NCBI RefSeq assembly: GCF_013177695.1 | Contig: NZ_WOEY01000035.1 | Coordinates: 1-64,000 of the forward strand | Length of the DNA stretch: 64,000 bases | DNA from: Paraburkholderia solitsugae | GTDB lineage: Bacteria; Pseudomonadota; Gammaproteobacteria; Burkholderiales; Burkholderiaceae | Reading direction: 5' to 3' | Shown here: piece after piece, positions 52,240 through 61,439 of the stretch | Layout of the letters: each line of letters begins with the position of its first letter | How positions within the stretch are numbered: position 1 is the stretch's first letter | Translations under genes and position numbers: made by a program | Notes under the pieces: model-generated | Databases searched by the model: none | What the model saw: only the letters and a program-made list of their open reading frames with translations | Told to the model about the DNA's origin: nothing

Positions 52240-54399
52240 ATGGTGGCGAATAGCGTTGGTTCACTCGTTGCCCCGCCCGGCCGATTCCGGCACAGCGTGG
52301 TTCTCCGGCTGCTGGCCACTGTGCTGCTGTTCAGTTGCGCGGTAACGTTATTGCTGACCGCGCTACAGCTCTATCGCGACTATAGCCGCGGCGTCGAGCT
52401 GATCGAAACACGCCTATCGGACATCGACAGAAGCAATCGCGACAGCCTCGGCGAGGGTCTGTGGCAGCTCAACCGCACCGAGCTTCAGCTTCAACTGAAC
52501 GGCATCTTGCGCCTTGCTGACCTGTGCGCCGCCGAGGTTCGCGAGACCGGATCGAGCGCGACGCCGATGGTGGTGACGGCTGGCACGCGCATGACGGGCG
52601 CCGTGATATCCCGCGAATTTCCGATCTTTTATCGCATCCACGGGGCACAGCAGCAGATCGGCACGCTCTATGTGCAGGCGACGCTGACCAATCTCTATCA
52701 AGCGCTGACGCAAACCGCGCTTGTCATTCTGGTCAGTCAGGCCACCTATACGTTCATCGTTGCGCTGTTCACCATCTACATCTTCTCGCGCCTCGTGACC
52801 CGGCATCTCGCCACGATTGCCCGGCTGGTCGGCGAATACGATTTCCGTGCAGCGCCGAAGCCGTTCGTCCTGCCGCGCCGTCAGCCGCGCTGGCCGGATG
52901 AGCTCGATCGCGTAGCGACCGCGTTCAACAACATGGGCGCGCGGTTGCACGACGCCTATCTGGCCGAGCGCGACGCCGCTCAGCAGCGGGAGGCGCGGCA
53001 CCTGGCCGAAGCCGCCAACCGGGCCAAGAGCGAATTCCTCGCGAACATGAGCCATGAACTGCGCACGCCGCTGAACGGCATCCTCGGCTATGCGCAGGTT
53101 TTGCTGCGCGACGGCAGCCAGAACGAGCGGCAGCGCAACGCGGTCGAAGTGATCCACCGTAGCGGCGAGCATCTGCTGACGCTGATCGACGATACGCTCG
53201 ATTTCGCGCGTATCGAAGCCGGCAAGCTGCGCATCGAGATGGCCGATGTATCGCTGCCCGGCGTTCTCGATGCGATCCGCGACATCATCGGGATGAAGGC
53301 GGAGCAAAAGCGCCTGCAATTCCTATGCGAGCTGCCCCCCGACCTGGGCTGCGCGGTGCGGGCAGACGAGCGCCGTCTACGCCAGGTGCTGCTCAATTTG
53401 CTGGCGAATGCGGTCAGATTCACGGACGCAGGCTGGGTCGTCCTGCAAGTCACCCGTGCGCCTTCAGGCGCGGTGCGCTTCTGTGTACGGGACTCAGGCA
53501 TCGGCATCCCGGCCGACAAGCTCGGCGCGATTTTCCAGCCTTTCGAGCAGGCCGGCAGCACAGAACGGCGCGCGGGTGGCGCGGGGCTCGGCCTCGCGAT
53601 AAGCCAGCAATTCGTGCGCGCAATGGGCGGCGAAATCCGCGTGGAAAGCGTGGTCGCACACGGGAGCACCTTCTGGTTCGATCTCGCGCCGGCCGCTGCC
53701 GATGCGTCCGCGGCGCCCAGCGCTTCGGCAACGTCGGCCGCGCGGCGCGCGACGGGCTACACCGGCCCGCGCCGCACCGTGCTGGTGATCGACGACGAGC
53801 CCGTCAATCGAGCCGTCGTGGTCGAGTTTCTCGATCAACTCGGCTTCGACACCCTGGAGGCCGCCGGCGGGCACGAAGGACTCGTGCAGGCGCAAAGCGG
53901 GGCGCCGTCGCTCATCATGACCGACATTTTGATGCCGGACATGGATGGGCTCGAGACGACGCGCAGATTGCGTCGATTACCGGGACTTGGCGATACGCCG
54001 ATCATCGTCTTATCGGCGAATCCTTCCTGGAGCGACGAGAAACGAAGCGCCGATGCAGGCGCGAACGCTTTCCTTTCCAAGCCAGTCGACTTCGACTGGC
54101 TGCAAGCCCATCTGGCGGACTTGCTGGTACTGGAATGGACTTACTCGCCGGTGACCCGCTCGCCCCCACCTGACCCATCGCGCGCTCCCGTGCTGCCCGA
54201 TGACGAGCTCGACACGCTGCATCGTCTCGCCCGTCTAGGCGACATGCGTGCCATCGCCGAATGGGCCGACAGGATGGCGGCGCTCGATGAACGCAATCTG
54301 GCATTGGCAACGGAGTTACGCGCGCTTGTGAAAGGCTATCAGTCCAAGGCCATCCTGCTGCTCGTGGAGGACTATCTCGAGAGGAGGCACAAGCCATGA
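52240..54399 (+). CDS. Hybrid sensor histidine kinase
   Basis: A 719-residue membrane kinase. The first membrane segment is at about residues 20-42, a periplasmic domain of about 120 residues follows, and the second segment is at about 159-183. A HAMP-like linker comes next, then HisKA with H272 ([10 protein letters not shown]), HATPase (N390 box to about 485, G boxes DSGIGIPAD and GAGLGLAI) and a receiver domain (about 512-635) with phospho-acceptor D562 and K614. The last 85 residues resemble a degenerate helical Hpt-like region but lack a clear His motif. The periplasmic loop could dock the binding protein at 50664. It overlaps the next kinase gene by 4 bp. Confidence 0.88.
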   Translation: MVANSVGSLVAPPGRFRHSVVLRLLATVLLFSCAVTLLLTALQLYRDYSRGVELIETRLSDIDRSNRDSLGEGLWQLNRTELQLQLNGILRLADLCAAEVRETGSSATPMVVTAGTRMTGAVISREFPIFYRIHGAQQQIGTLYVQATLTNLYQALTQTALVILVSQATYTFIVALFTIYIFSRLVTRHLATIARLVGEYDFRAAPKPFVLPRRQPRWPDELDRVATAFNNMGARLHDAYLAERDAAQQREARHLAEAANRAKSEFLANMSHELRTPLNGILGYAQVLLRDGSQNERQRNAVEVIHRSGEHLLTLIDDTLDFARIEAGKLRIEMADVSLPGVLDAIRDIIGMKAEQKRLQFLCELPPDLGCAVRADERRLRQVLLNLLANAVRFTDAGWVVLQVTRAPSGAVRFCVRDSGIGIPADKLGAIFQPFEQAGSTERRAGGAGLGLAISQQFVRAMGGEIRVESVVAHGSTFWFDLAPAAADASAAPSASATSAARRATGYTGPRRTVLVIDDEPVNRAVVVEFLDQLGFDTLEAAGGHEGLVQAQSGAPSLIMTDILMPDMDGLETTRRLRRLPGLGDTPIIVLSANPSWSDEKRSADAGANAFLSKPVDFDWLQAHLADLLVLEWTYSPVTRSPPPDPSRAPVLPDDELDTLHRLARLGDMRAIAEWADRMAALDERNLALATELRALVKGYQSKAILLLVEDYLERRHKP

Positions 54400-56408
54400 C
54401 TGACACCACGATCATGGCGGAGCCGGCCACTATTCTGGTTGTGGATGACGCGCCGATCAACCTCGGCGTCGTGGTCGACAGTCTCGAGAATAGGGGCTTT
54501 CGCGTGTTCGTTGCGCTCGACGGCGAGGAGGCGCTCGAACGTGCGCAATTTTCGCAGCCCGACCTGATCCTGCTCGACGTGAAAATGCCGGGTATAGACG
54601 GCTTCGAAACCTGTCGCCGGCTCAAGCGCAACGAACAGACCCGCGAGATTCCGGTGATATTCATGACGTCGCTGGCCGATACGGACGACCTCGTCGAAGG
54701 ATTCTCAGCGGGTGGCATCGACTACGTCACCAAACCGTTCCAGATTGCCGAAATGTTGGCGCGCATTCGCACCCATCTCGCGTTGCGCGCCAAGCACAAG
54801 GCACTCCGTTCGCAGAACGACAGCCTCTCGAGCGAGGTGGCCGTTCGGCAGCAGGCGCAAGAAGCGCTCTCCCGCGTGCGCGACGAACTCGAAATCCGCG
54901 TCGCCGAGCGGACCGACCAGCTCGCGCGCGCGAACGCCAGCCTGCACGTCGAGATCGACGAGCGCAAACGAACCGAAACAAAACTCGTGTCGAGTGAAGC
55001 GCGCTTTCGCACGATCGTCGAAACGAGCCCGGTGCCGTTGTGCATTACGTCCATGCCGGATGGGCGGGTTCTTTACATGAACGCGCCGTTTCGCTGGCTG
55101 TTCGGTTTCGGCTCGGGCGATTACAGCGCCACCCACATGGGCGATTTCTATGTCGATCCGACCGAGCGCGACAGGACAGTCGAACTGCTGCGCGCCGAAG
55201 GCGGATTCACCAACGCCGAAATCCACTTCAAGAATGCGCAGGGTGAGCGCTTCTGGGCGGTGGCGACCGCTCGCATTGCGACGTTCGCCGACGCCCCGGC
55301 GATCTATGTCGGCCTCAACGACGTCACTGCGCGCAAACAGGCAGAAGAGAAATTGCGCGCCAGCGAAGCCAGTCTGGCGAACGCCCAGCGGCTGGCCAAA
55401 CTGGGCGACTGGGAATGGAATGCGGCCGCCGGCGTGACGCATTGGTCGTATGAGATGTACCGGATCCTCGGTCTCGAGCCGACCGGTGTGAAGCCGAGTT
55501 ATCGAACCCTGCGTGCGGCCATTCACCCCGAGGACCGGGCCGCTGTACGACAGGCCGTGCGTGCGGTGATCAACGACCGGCAGCCGCATTTCCTCGATTG
55601 CCGCCTGACCGGCGCTGACGGCGAGCCGCGCATCGTGCAGCTTCACGTCGAAGCCTCGCACGAAGGGCCGGGCTACCCGCTCAAGCTGGTCGGCACGATT
55701 CAGGACATGACGGAACGCAAGCGTGTCGAACAGGAGCTGCTCGAATCGCGCGAGCGGCTGCGCGAGTTATCCGCGTACATGGAGGCGGTTCGCGAAGAAG
55801 AAAGAAAACGGATCGCCATGGAAATCCACGACGAACTCGGGCAGTTGCTGACCGCGTTGAAAATGGATGTGTCGTTGTTGCGGATGCGGCTCGACAGCGA
55901 CTCGGAAGCCGCCAGAAAAACCGAAGACATGCGTGAACTGGTCGAGAAGACGATCTGGATGGTGCGCAATGTGGCCAGCCACCTCAGACCGGCTGCGCTA
56001 AACTTCGGCATCCTGTCGGCGCTCGAGTGGCTCGTGGACGACTTCGTTCGACGTAATCGCATGCCATGCCAGTTGTCGATTCATGGCAGCGAACCGGTTC
56101 TGCCGGATGCGCATGCAACCGCCGTGTTCCGTATCGCGCAGGCCTCGCTCACCAATGTTGCGCGCCACGCTGACGCTTCACGAGTCGACGTCACGCTGAC
56201 TGGCGGCAACGGTGAATTGGCGCTTCATATCAGCGACAACGGACGCGGCTTCGATCTGCCCACGGCGCGCCGGCGCTATTCCTATGGCCTGCTCGGGATG
56301 AGCGAACGCGCGCGGCTGATTGGCGGCACACTGCATATCGAGAGCGCACCCGGCGCGGGCACGATCGTCTCCATTCACGTCCCGCTCAGGACAGAGAAAA
56401 GACCATGA
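54396..56408 (+). CDS. REC-PAS-PAS-HisKA_3 histidine kinase
   Basis: A 670-residue soluble kinase. The receiver domain (about 11-125) has D61 and K113. A coiled coil (about 130-195) leads to two PAS domains (about 200-315 and 325-440, the second opening LAKLGDWEWNAAAG). NarX-type HisKA_3 follows with H478 in RIAMEIHDELGQLLTALKMD, then HATPase to the end (SDNGRGFDLP). No membrane segment. It can take a phosphoryl group from the hybrid kinase on D61 and pass a signal to the NarL regulator, whose gene overlaps by 4 bp; this is an inferred relay. Confidence 0.88.
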   Translation: MTDTTIMAEPATILVVDDAPINLGVVVDSLENRGFRVFVALDGEEALERAQFSQPDLILLDVKMPGIDGFETCRRLKRNEQTREIPVIFMTSLADTDDLVEGFSAGGIDYVTKPFQIAEMLARIRTHLALRAKHKALRSQNDSLSSEVAVRQQAQEALSRVRDELEIRVAERTDQLARANASLHVEIDERKRTETKLVSSEARFRTIVETSPVPLCITSMPDGRVLYMNAPFRWLFGFGSGDYSATHMGDFYVDPTERDRTVELLRAEGGFTNAEIHFKNAQGERFWAVATARIATFADAPAIYVGLNDVTARKQAEEKLRASEASLANAQRLAKLGDWEWNAAAGVTHWSYEMYRILGLEPTGVKPSYRTLRAAIHPEDRAAVRQAVRAVINDRQPHFLDCRLTGADGEPRIVQLHVEASHEGPGYPLKLVGTIQDMTERKRVEQELLESRERLRELSAYMEAVREEERKRIAMEIHDELGQLLTALKMDVSLLRMRLDSDSEAARKTEDMRELVEKTIWMVRNVASHLRPAALNFGILSALEWLVDDFVRRNRMPCQLSIHGSEPVLPDAHATAVFRIAQASLTNVARHADASRVDVTLTGGNGELALHISDNGRGFDLPTARRRYSYGLLGMSERARLIGGTLHIESAPGAGTIVSIHVPLRTEKRP

Positions 56409-57037
56409 TAAAAATCCTCATTGCAGACGACCATGCGATTGTACGAGGTGGCCTGAAGCAGATCATCGCGACCACGACCGACATGGTCGTCGCCGACGAG
56501 GCGGCCGAAGGCGCCGAAGTGCTCGACATCCTACGCGCCCGTCGTCCGGACCTGTTGCTACTCGATATGACGATGCCGGGCATTAGCGGCATCGACCTGA
56601 TCCGGCGCATCAGGGCCGAGTACGCCAGCCTGCCGGTGCTCGTGCTGAGCATTCACAACGAGGCCCAGGTCGTCTCTCGCGCCCTGCGCGCCGGCGCAAC
56701 CGGCTACCTCACCAAAGACAGCGACCCGGAGATCCTGCTCACCGCGATTCGCAAGCTGGCCGAAGGCGGAAGATTCATCGATCCGAAGCTGGTGGACTCG
56801 ATGATCTTCGGCACGCACTCCGGCGACACCCCACCGCACGACATTCTGTCGGATCGCGAGTTCCAGGTGCTGCAAGCCCTGGCCGCGGGAAAGAGCATCA
56901 ACGATATCGCTGAAGCGTTCGCGCTCAGCGCGAAGACGATCAGCACTCATAAAATGCGCCTCATGCAAAAACTGGGGCTCAGCAATAATTCGGAATTGAT
57001 TCGCTACGCGATCCGACATCACATTAGTATGGAATAG
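56405..57037 (+). CDS. NarL/FixJ-family response regulator
   Basis: A 210-residue regulator. The receiver domain (1-120) has D8/D9, phospho-acceptor D54 (LLLLDMTMPG) and K105 (YLTKDSD). The LuxR-type HTH is at about 145-205 (LSDREFQVLQALAAGKSINDI to LGLSNNSELIRYAIR). It is the expected partner of the HisKA_3 kinase just upstream (4-bp overlap). A fragment of a close relative survives at 22662-22748. Its likely DNA site is the paired TNAGGA repeat that follows the gene at 57046 and precedes the operon at 51661. Confidence 0.9.
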   Translation: MIKILIADDHAIVRGGLKQIIATTTDMVVADEAAEGAEVLDILRARRPDLLLLDMTMPGISGIDLIRRIRAEYASLPVLVLSIHNEAQVVSRALRAGATGYLTKDSDPEILLTAIRKLAEGGRFIDPKLVDSMIFGTHSGDTPPHDILSDREFQVLQALAAGKSINDIAEAFALSAKTISTHKMRLMQKLGLSNNSELIRYAIRHHISME

Positions 57038-57045
57038 CGTTCAAT

Positions 57046-57081
57046 TAAGGAAATCCCTATGCGGATATCAGGATTCTCTGA
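57046..57081. promoter_or_regulatory. Paired operator repeats (locus 2, downstream of the regulator)
   Basis: TAAGGAAATCCCTA (57046-57059) and TCAGGATTCTCTGA (57068-57081) are spaced 22 bp apart. The pair starts 8 bp after the NarL stop, as in the decayed locus. It is about 70-100 bp before a good -10 box (TATGAT, 57150-57155), so it may control the candidate RNA transcribed from there. Confidence 0.55.
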
Positions 57082-57149
57082 CTGCAGATGCGGCGACGTC
57101 CGAGCGAGATATTTTTTTGCATCTTTATGCTCAATTGAAGCTTTTGGTT

Positions 57150-57361
57150 TATGATCTCTCCCCAGTGAAGTCCGCCCACTCAAGAGCAAGCCTGTCCGGT
57201 GGCGCCTCACCGCCAGATTGTTAAATTTTAGTACGCGGCAAGAATTCCCGCAGCTCGTACCGCTGCCCGTAAAATTGACTGATTAACGTCTCTCAGGTTC
57301 TGGCATGCATTCCTCGGACGCCAGAGTCTTTCCGGCCGACACACTGTGTCGGCTTTTTTTT
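57150..57361 (+). ncRNA. Candidate structured small RNA (TATGAT box at 57150; RNA about 57162-57361)
   Basis: A -10 box (TATGAT, 57150-57155) is followed by about 200 bp with no ORF but several nested inverted repeats: AATTTTA/TAAAATT (57224-57230 with 57270-57276), GCAGC/GCTGC (57250-57254 with 57262-57266) and TCTGGC/GCCAGA (57299-57304 with 57320-57325). A canonical terminator hairpin with eight T residues closes it. The paired NarL-type repeats lie upstream. No known RNA family was recognised; a -35 box is not obvious. Confidence 0.35.
57335..57361 (+). terminator. Rho-independent terminator
   Basis: GCCGACACA and TGTGTCGGC (57335-57353) form a perfect stem, followed immediately by eight T residues (57354-57361). 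This is the strongest intrinsic terminator seen in the window. It lies about 300 bp beyond the NarL gene, with no ORF between. Confidence 0.85.
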
Positions 57362-57540
57362 GCCGATTATTTACCGGAATAAAAACTTCATCCGGTTGAT
57401 TGTCGAAGCCATTAATTAAATAGAGAAATTAAATCTCCCGCAAGCCTTTGCAGGGTTAAATCGTTTTCAGATAAGTGTTCCGGGTAAACGGTTTTGAAGT
57501 TGGTGCGTTTGAATAAGGAGTCCAACTCAAACGCCGTCAG

Positions 57541-58002
57541 ATGAAATGCACCATCAAGCTGAGCGAAGCAGAGAGGCATACCTTGCAGCAAATGTCCGTG
57601 AATCATCAACATCGAGACATCCGCACGCGTGCGGCGGGACTCCTGCTGCTGGGCGACGGATTGAGTGCTCCCAAGGCCGCCGCAAGGCTGAATGTAAGCG
57701 CGCAGTCGATCTACAACTGGTCTCGCCTGTGGGCGGAGCAAGGCTTGTGTGGCCTGCTGTCCGGCCATGGCGGTGGTCGTCCTCGTGCGTTGTCCGAAGC
57801 CATGCTGGCCACGGCAATGGAGGTTGCGCGCACGGAGTCCATGACGCTCGGACAAATCGCGAAGCGCATCGAAGCCGTGCATGGCGAGCCGATGCCGTGC
57901 GCGCTGGAAACCTTGTCGATTGCCCTTCGGCGGGAAGGCTTCTCGTTCAAGCGCAACCGGTTCTCGCTCAAAAAAAGCGGAATCAGGAAGACTTCGAGAT
58001 GA
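57541..58002 (+). CDS. IS630 transposase, N-terminal frame (ORF A)
   Basis: 153 residues with an HTH (GDGLSAPKAAARLNVSAQSIYNWSRLW, about 39-65) and the second helix-turn-helix-like region (MTLGQIAKRIEAVHGEPM) of IS630 transposases. The frame ends at 58002. A run of seven A residues at 57970-57976, in phase for a -1 shift, precedes the end, and ORF B lies in the -1 frame. Confidence 0.85.
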   Translation: MKCTIKLSEAERHTLQQMSVNHQHRDIRTRAAGLLLLGDGLSAPKAAARLNVSAQSIYNWSRLWAEQGLCGLLSGHGGGRPRALSEAMLATAMEVARTESMTLGQIAKRIEAVHGEPMPCALETLSIALRREGFSFKRNRFSLKKSGIRKTSR

Positions 58003-58547
58003 AATCAGCCACCCTCGACAAACTGCAATGTGCCGTACGCGCCAACGCCGTGCGTCTGGTCTATCTCGATGAAGCGGGCTTTGCCGCGTCACCTCCGGTG
58101 CAAAGAGCGTGGTCACCGCGTGGTCTTCCTCATTGCGTCGAACCTCGCTTCCATTGCAGGCGTTCGGTGCTTGGCGCACTCGACTTCGGCGCAAACACAC
58201 TGGCTTACCATGTCGCGAATTCGTCGATCAAAGGCGACGCTGTCATCGAATTCATCGAGCAAATCGCCCTGCAGGGCGATGAACGTCCGACCGTAGTGGT
58301 ACTCGACAACGCCTCGATCCATCATGCCATTGATCCCGAAGTGCATGAGCGCTGGCTACGCGAGCATCGCATGCAACTGTTCTATCTGCCGCCATACAGT
58401 CCCGAACTCAATCTCATTGAGATCGTTTGGAAGCAGGCCAAATACCACTGGCGAAACTTCGTCACCTGGACGAAGGAAACCATCGATGACGAAGTTCGCA
58501 ACCTGCTCGGCGCATACGGCACCAAATTTCAAATCAATTTCGCCTGA
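57999..58547 (+). CDS. IS630 transposase, catalytic frame (ORF B)
   Basis: A 182-residue DDE domain. The first Asp is in LVYLDEAGFA, the second in TVVVLDNASIHH, and the Glu in PPYSPELNLIEIVWKQAK. Its ATG at 57999 overlaps the ORF A stop (ATGA). It could be made by reinitiation or, more likely, by -1 frameshifting on the A7 run to give a full-length fusion of about 333 codons. The catalytic triad is intact, so the element may be active. Confidence 0.85.
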   Translation: MKSATLDKLQCAVRANAVRLVYLDEAGFAASPPVQRAWSPRGLPHCVEPRFHCRRSVLGALDFGANTLAYHVANSSIKGDAVIEFIEQIALQGDERPTVVVLDNASIHHAIDPEVHERWLREHRMQLFYLPPYSPELNLIEIVWKQAKYHWRNFVTWTKETIDDEVRNLLGAYGTKFQINFA

Positions 58548-58609
58548 ACACTTAAGCGCGTGATACGGCGCCAGGTGGCGGGCCGCGAGCGCCATCTTTC
58601 CGATGCGTT

Positions 58610-59497
58610 TTATCGCGCCTGGAACTCGCGCATGAAATCGACAAAGCGTCGAACTTTCGCGGGCACGTGGATCGCGTCCGGAAACACTGCGTAGACCCCC
58701 TGTTGCGGCAGCGAATAGTCCGGCACAAGCTGGATCAGGCGGCGCTCACGCAAGTCGTCGGCGACAAGCCAGTCAGGCAGGATTGCCGCACCGCATCCTG
58801 CGAGCACCAGGGTCTGCACGGCGACCGCGGTATCTGCCTCGAGCGTCCCTTTGAAATGCGGTGTTTGCGTCGTCTTGCCGGATCGCGACTCGGTCCATGA
58901 CAGGGGCGCCGTGAACCCGGCATGCCCCACCCAGTCGAGTACTGCCAGGTCACGTGGCGTGACGACCGCCTCTCGTGCCGCAAGATACGCGGGCGTCGCC
59001 ACGGGCAATGCACAGAAACGCTGGATCGGCACCGCGCGCAGTGTGGAATCACGTAGCACACCAAGACGAATCGCAAGATCGAAACGCTCAGCGATGAGGT
59101 CGGCATGATGCTGAGATGTCGAATATTCGATCCTCAACGCCGGATGAATCCTGCTGAATTCGGCAATCGCGGGAACGACATAACGCAGGCCGTATTCTGC
59201 CGTCGATGTCACGCGCAAAGTCCCGGTCAGCGCATCCTGTCCGGCTCGGGCCTGCTGAACCGCCGCGTCCGCCTCGCCGATTAGCCGAACACAGTCGCTA
59301 TGAAAGCGCGCCCCGACCTCGGTCAAGGCGAGGCGGCGTGTCGTCCTCACAACGAGCGACACACCCAGTTCGGCTTCAAGCCGCTTCAGGTCCGCACTCA
59401 CCATCGCTTTGGTTATCCCGAGCGTCTGCGCCGCACGCGTGAACGATCCGGCATTGATGATCGCCACAAAGCTGACGAGACGATTGAAGTTGATCAT
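58610..59497 (-). CDS. LysR-family regulator (CrgA/DsdC-like subgroup)
   Basis: A 295-residue LysR protein: HTH at residues 5-62 (SFTRAAQTLGITKAMVSADLKRLE) and effector domain (about 90-290). GLRYVVPAIAEFSRIHPALRIEYSTS and FDLAIRLGVLRDSTL place it in the large proteobacterial subgroup that typically controls a divergent gene. The divergent cupin gene at 59636 with the intervening palindrome (59514-59532) is the likely target. Confidence 0.87.
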   Translation of the reverse strand: MINFNRLVSFVAIINAGSFTRAAQTLGITKAMVSADLKRLEAELGVSLVVRTTRRLALTEVGARFHSDCVRLIGEADAAVQQARAGQDALTGTLRVTSTAEYGLRYVVPAIAEFSRIHPALRIEYSTSQHHADLIAERFDLAIRLGVLRDSTLRAVPIQRFCALPVATPAYLAAREAVVTPRDLAVLDWVGHAGFTAPLSWTESRSGKTTQTPHFKGTLEADTAVAVQTLVLAGCGAAILPDWLVADDLRERRLIQLVPDYSLPQQGVYAVFPDAIHVPAKVRRFVDFMREFQAR

Positions 59498-59513
59498 TGA
59501 GCGCGTTGTGCAT

Positions 59514-59532
59514 TGTCAAATATTGATTGACA
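59514..59532. promoter_or_regulatory. LysR operator candidate and cupin promoter -35
   Basis: TGTCAA-N7-TTGACA contains the T-N11-A-type inner palindrome TCAA-ATA-TTGA in the LysR/cupin intergenic region. The right half TTGACA (59527-59532) doubles as a consensus -35 box for the rightward gene, with ACGATA 17 bp further as a weak -10. Confidence 0.6.
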
Positions 59533-59635
59533 GTATATCTGGGCAACGCACGATATTCGATCCCAATGAGGCACCCTATAATGGCCCGGCCCTTAACGGC
59601 ATTGCCATCAATCCACGCTTGAGACCGAGGCCTTC

Positions 59636-60133
59636 ATGAGCAGTCGCATCATCAATATTGATTCCGTCGACTTGCATCCGCTACCGCCCGACTACGCACC
59701 GACCGGCGACGCCGCGACGCGTTTCGCACCCCGCATCGGCATGTTGGGACGCCGCCTGGAGGCGCTTAAACTCGGCTATAACGTCATCGCATTGGCGCCA
59801 GGAAAGCGTGCGTTCCCGTTCCACAATCACCGCGTGAACGAAGAAATGTTTTTCGTGTTGAGTGGACAGGGCGAGGTGCGGATCGGTGACACGCTTCATC
59901 CAATCCGTGCCGGGGATGTGATCGCCTGCCCAGCCGGCGACACAACGACAGCCCACCAGATCGTGAATTCGAGCGATCAGGAACTGCGCTACCTCGCGAT
60001 CAGCACGCAGCAGTCGCCGGAGATCTGCGAGTACCCGGATTCGCACAAATATTCGGCGATGCTCGATGGCCCTGACGGCTTCAACGCGACCGGCTCGCTC
60101 GGCAACAGCGTGGGCTACTGGGACGGCGAATAA
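59636..60133 (+). CDS. Cupin-domain protein
   Basis: A 165-residue single-cupin protein. The two cupin motifs are visible: G-x-FPFHNHRVNEEMFFVLSGQGEVRIG (metal ligands H63, H65, E69 by pattern) and DVIACPAGDTTTAHQIVN (final His). The usual roles are isomerase, dioxygenase or sugar-phosphate binding; none can be assigned here. Divergent from the LysR gene and convergent with the D-amino acid dehydrogenase gene. Confidence 0.82.
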   Translation: MSSRIINIDSVDLHPLPPDYAPTGDAATRFAPRIGMLGRRLEALKLGYNVIALAPGKRAFPFHNHRVNEEMFFVLSGQGEVRIGDTLHPIRAGDVIACPAGDTTTAHQIVNSSDQELRYLAISTQQSPEICEYPDSHKYSAMLDGPDGFNATGSLGNSVGYWDGE

Positions 60134-60194
60134 AGGCGGGATTCGTCTGGCCGGCTCACATTCACCCCGGCCAACTCAGCGGCGGGTTGGTCAC

Positions 60195-61436
60195 TTACCG
60201 GAACCGCACAGGACGAAACGGATAGGGATCGGCGCAAGGCGCGGCGCCCGTCATCATCTCCGCCAGCAGACGGCCCGTCACGGGACCGAGCGTCAATCCG
60301 TGGTGGTTGTGGCCAAACGCGAACCAGAGTCCTCGATGGCGAGGCGCTCGTCCAATGACGGGCCGCATGTCTGGCGTACAAGGACGCAACCCGAGCCATG
60401 GCGCGTCGTCCAGCCGGCGGCCCAGACCGAATAGCGGCCGGGCGATGTTTTCCGCGCGCGCGAGTTGAATACCCGTCGGTGGCGCATCGCGGCGGGCGAT
60501 TTCAACGCCAGTCGTCAAACGCAAGCGGCCTTCCATTGGCGCCACGACGTACCCTCTCTCCGTGTCCACGAGCGGTACCGAGAGCATCGGCTTCGTGGCC
60601 TCGTAGTGCATGTGATAGCCGCGTTTCGCGCGCAGCGGTATGCGATATCCGAGCGGCGCAAAAACCTTGTCGGACCACGGGCCGAGTGCCGCGACCACCT
60701 CTTTGGCACTGATCCTGCCTTGCGACGTCTGCACGGTCCATGCGTCGGCTTCCAGACGTACCGTGGTCGCCTCTCCGGTCAGAAACGTGCCGCCGCCATT
60801 CTCGAACAGGCGCGCATATCCCTTCGTCAACGCCCCCGGATTGGAAATACTCTTCGGGTCCTGCCAGTGCAAGGCGCCGCAAAAGCCCGCGCCTAAACCA
60901 GGTTCGCGTGCCAGAAGTCGCGCGGCATCGAGCGGGGCCACGCGCAGTCCGTATGTCCTCGCCGTGACTTCGGCGGCTGATGCCTGCCGTTCATATTCCG
61001 AGCGCGTGCGGAATGCCTCGAGCCAACCGCCGTCGTGCGCAAGGCTTTGGAGGCCCGCACGCTCGATCAGCACATTGTGTTCATCGACGCTTTGCCGGAT
61101 CAGCGGCAGCATGTCGCGCGCGGCAGCCGCTAGCCGTTCCGGAGACGACTCCCACCAGAACCGCGCGAGCCACGTGGCGAAAGACGGCAAGGCCTTGTAA
61201 TCCCAGTAAAGGTCCGTCGACTGATTGCGCATGTAGCGCAGCAGCGTACCGAGATCGCGTGGAAAGCCGTAAGGGACCACCGACGACCGCTCGATCAAGC
61301 CTGCATTGCCGAAACTGGTCTCCTCACCGGGGCCGCGCCGATCGACGAGCGCCACGCGGCGCCCTCGATCCTGCAGATGCAGCGCCGACGACACGCCGAC
61401 AATCCCGGCGCCCAACACGATCACATCGAAATCCAT
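60195..61436 (-). CDS. FAD-dependent D-amino acid dehydrogenase (DadA-like)
   Basis: A 413-residue flavoprotein. The dinucleotide-binding motif is VIVLGAGIVGVSSALHL (about 5-21), followed by the DadA-type GPGEETSFGNAGLIERSSVVP. The C-terminal GRAPRHRGLWFAFGHNHHGLTLGPVTG closes the FAD site. It would oxidise a D-amino acid to its 2-keto acid, with electrons to quinone or another acceptor. The neighbouring arginine-type binding protein and DauB/DauR-like genes point to D-arginine, giving 2-ketoarginine. It is a DadA-like enzyme and not clearly of the DauA subgroup. It begins 3 bp after the binding-protein stop. Confidence 0.82.
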   Translation of the reverse strand: MDFDVIVLGAGIVGVSSALHLQDRGRRVALVDRRGPGEETSFGNAGLIERSSVVPYGFPRDLGTLLRYMRNQSTDLYWDYKALPSFATWLARFWWESSPERLAAAARDMLPLIRQSVDEHNVLIERAGLQSLAHDGGWLEAFRTRSEYERQASAAEVTARTYGLRVAPLDAARLLAREPGLGAGFCGALHWQDPKSISNPGALTKGYARLFENGGGTFLTGEATTVRLEADAWTVQTSQGRISAKEVVAALGPWSDKVFAPLGYRIPLRAKRGYHMHYEATKPMLSVPLVDTERGYVVAPMEGRLRLTTGVEIARRDAPPTGIQLARAENIARPLFGLGRRLDDAPWLGLRPCTPDMRPVIGRAPRHRGLWFAFGHNHHGLTLGPVTGRLLAEMMTGAAPCADPYPFRPVRFR

Positions 61437-61439
61437 AAG

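Larger units (their letters stand above)
57474..58552 (+). mobile_element. Complete IS630-family insertion sequence (1079 bp)
   Basis: Imperfect terminal inverted repeats start AGTGTTC at both ends (57474 inward, and 58552 inward on the other strand). They share GTTC-GG, AAA, TTTGAA and TTGGTGC blocks over about 35 bp. The element is bracketed by TA at 57472-57473 and 58553-58554, the target duplication typical of IS630. Two overlapping transposase frames fill it. It sits between the signalling module and a LysR gene; no interrupted gene was recognised on either side. Confidence 0.85.
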
